Assembly (NCBI GenBank): GCA_000381565.1
Contig: KB906725.1
Span: 1,319,731 to 1,383,730, forward strand
Reading direction: 5' to 3'
Length of the DNA stretch: 64,000 nt
DNA from: Oxalobacteraceae bacterium AB_14
GTDB taxonomy: Bacteria; Pseudomonadota; Gammaproteobacteria; Burkholderiales; Burkholderiaceae_D
This document shows, piece after piece, positions 63,616 through 64,000 of this stretch. Position 1 is the stretch's first letter. Each line of letters begins with the position of its first letter. The notes under the pieces were generated by a model. That model was given only the letters and a program-made list of their open reading frames with translations, made no database searches and was not told the DNA's origin. The position numbers and the translations under genes are program-made.

Positions 63616-64000
63616 TTAGCCGGCCAGCTTGGCCTTCAGCAGCTCGGTCAGTTGCGCCGGGTTGGCTTTGCCGCGCGAGGCTTTCATCGCCTGGCCGATC
63701 AGCGAGTTGATCGCCGCTTCCTTGCCCGCACGGTACTGCTCCACCGATTTCTCGTTGGCTGCGATGACCTCGTTGACGATCGCTTCCAGCGCGCCGGTGT
63801 CGGAGATCTGCTTCAAGCCCTTGGTGTCGATCAGCACGTCCACCAGATTGTCGTCGGCCGACTTGGCCGCCCACATGTCGCCGAACAGTTCCTTCGCCGT
63901 CTTGTTGTTGATGGTGCCGTCGGCGATACGCTTGAGCATCAGCGCCAATTGCGCCGGCGAGACCGGCGCGTCGGCGATGTCCACGCCTTCGCGGTTCAGG
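63616..64000 (-). CDS. gatB: Aspartyl/glutamyl-tRNA amidotransferase subunit B, C-terminal part (cut by window edge)
   Basis: About 128 C-terminal residues are visible, belonging to the GatB/YqeY helical domain: NNKTAKELFGDMW, LEAIVNEVIAAN, NSLIGQAMKASRGKANP. GatB works with GatA and GatC to form Gln-tRNA or Asn-tRNA by amidation. The gene begins outside the window. Confidence 0.92.
   Translation of the reverse strand, partial: LNREGVDIADAPVSPAQLALMLKRIADGTINNKTAKELFGDMWAAKSADDNLVDVLIDTKGLKQISDTGALEAIVNEVIAANEKSVEQYRAGKEAAINSLIGQAMKASRGKANPAQLTELLKAKLAG

Overview
The window looks like a chromosome segment from a betaproteobacterium of the Oxalobacteraceae (a Massilia, Duganella or Janthinobacterium-like organism). 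This is inferred from the right-hand core genes and their order: ubiK, a TorF-type porin gene, glnK-amtB, gshA-gshB-EIIA-ptsH-ptsI, metX-metW-ampG, xth, pyrE and gatB. The GC-rich codon use there fits as well. No rRNA, tRNA or CRISPR array was recognised.

Positions 1 to about 36945 are accessory DNA. At the right edge the competence helicase gene comM is broken after codon 374. Directly beside the break lies a Tn7-like transposition module on the minus strand: XRE regulator, TnsA, TnsB/TniA, TnsC/TniB and two TniQ proteins. The missing comM 3' part is not in the window, so the island probably continues past position 1. Its likely cargo, from left to right, is: a translationally coupled cusCBA-type copper/silver efflux operon and a small Cys/Met-rich exported protein; a Tn3-family transposase; a Septu-like ATPase+HNH pair whose ATPase has lost its N-terminal half next to the Tn3 unit; an XRE regulator with palindromic operators; a run of small unknown genes; two convergent paralogous large serine recombinases; a two-gene Fic + SIR2 (DUF4020-like) operon that looks like an anti-phage system; an IS4-family (IS50-like) element with a 9-bp target duplication; an unknown 415-aa protein with a DyP peroxidase and a small ORF split by an IS66 element (8-bp duplication); and a leucine-rich-repeat protein.

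Positions 36946 to 64000 are core chromosome. A sigma-54 promoter and an NtrC-like site precede the porin-glnK-amtB operon, tying it to nitrogen limitation. Glutathione synthesis is followed by a soluble PTS set (EIIA-Man type, HPr, EI). Methionine genes metX-metW overlap each other and run into ampG, an M48 protease and an RluA-type pseudouridine synthase. Next come xth, pyrE, an alpha/beta hydrolase and a BlaI/BlaR1-like pair with no beta-lactamase beside it. An RstAB-like two-component system is divergent from three envelope genes, with an RstA-like box between them. Then follow a secreted SurE-like nucleotidase with a lipoprotein, an LprI-domain protein with a GNAT acetyltransferase, and the 3' end of gatB. 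Several dispersed-type palindromes sit between core genes; the most striking is a perfect 40-bp stem at 51517-51600.

The strongest candidates for undescribed biology are the Fic+SIR2 operon, the comM-targeting Tn7-like element with two TniQ genes, and the 415-aa + DyP operon.
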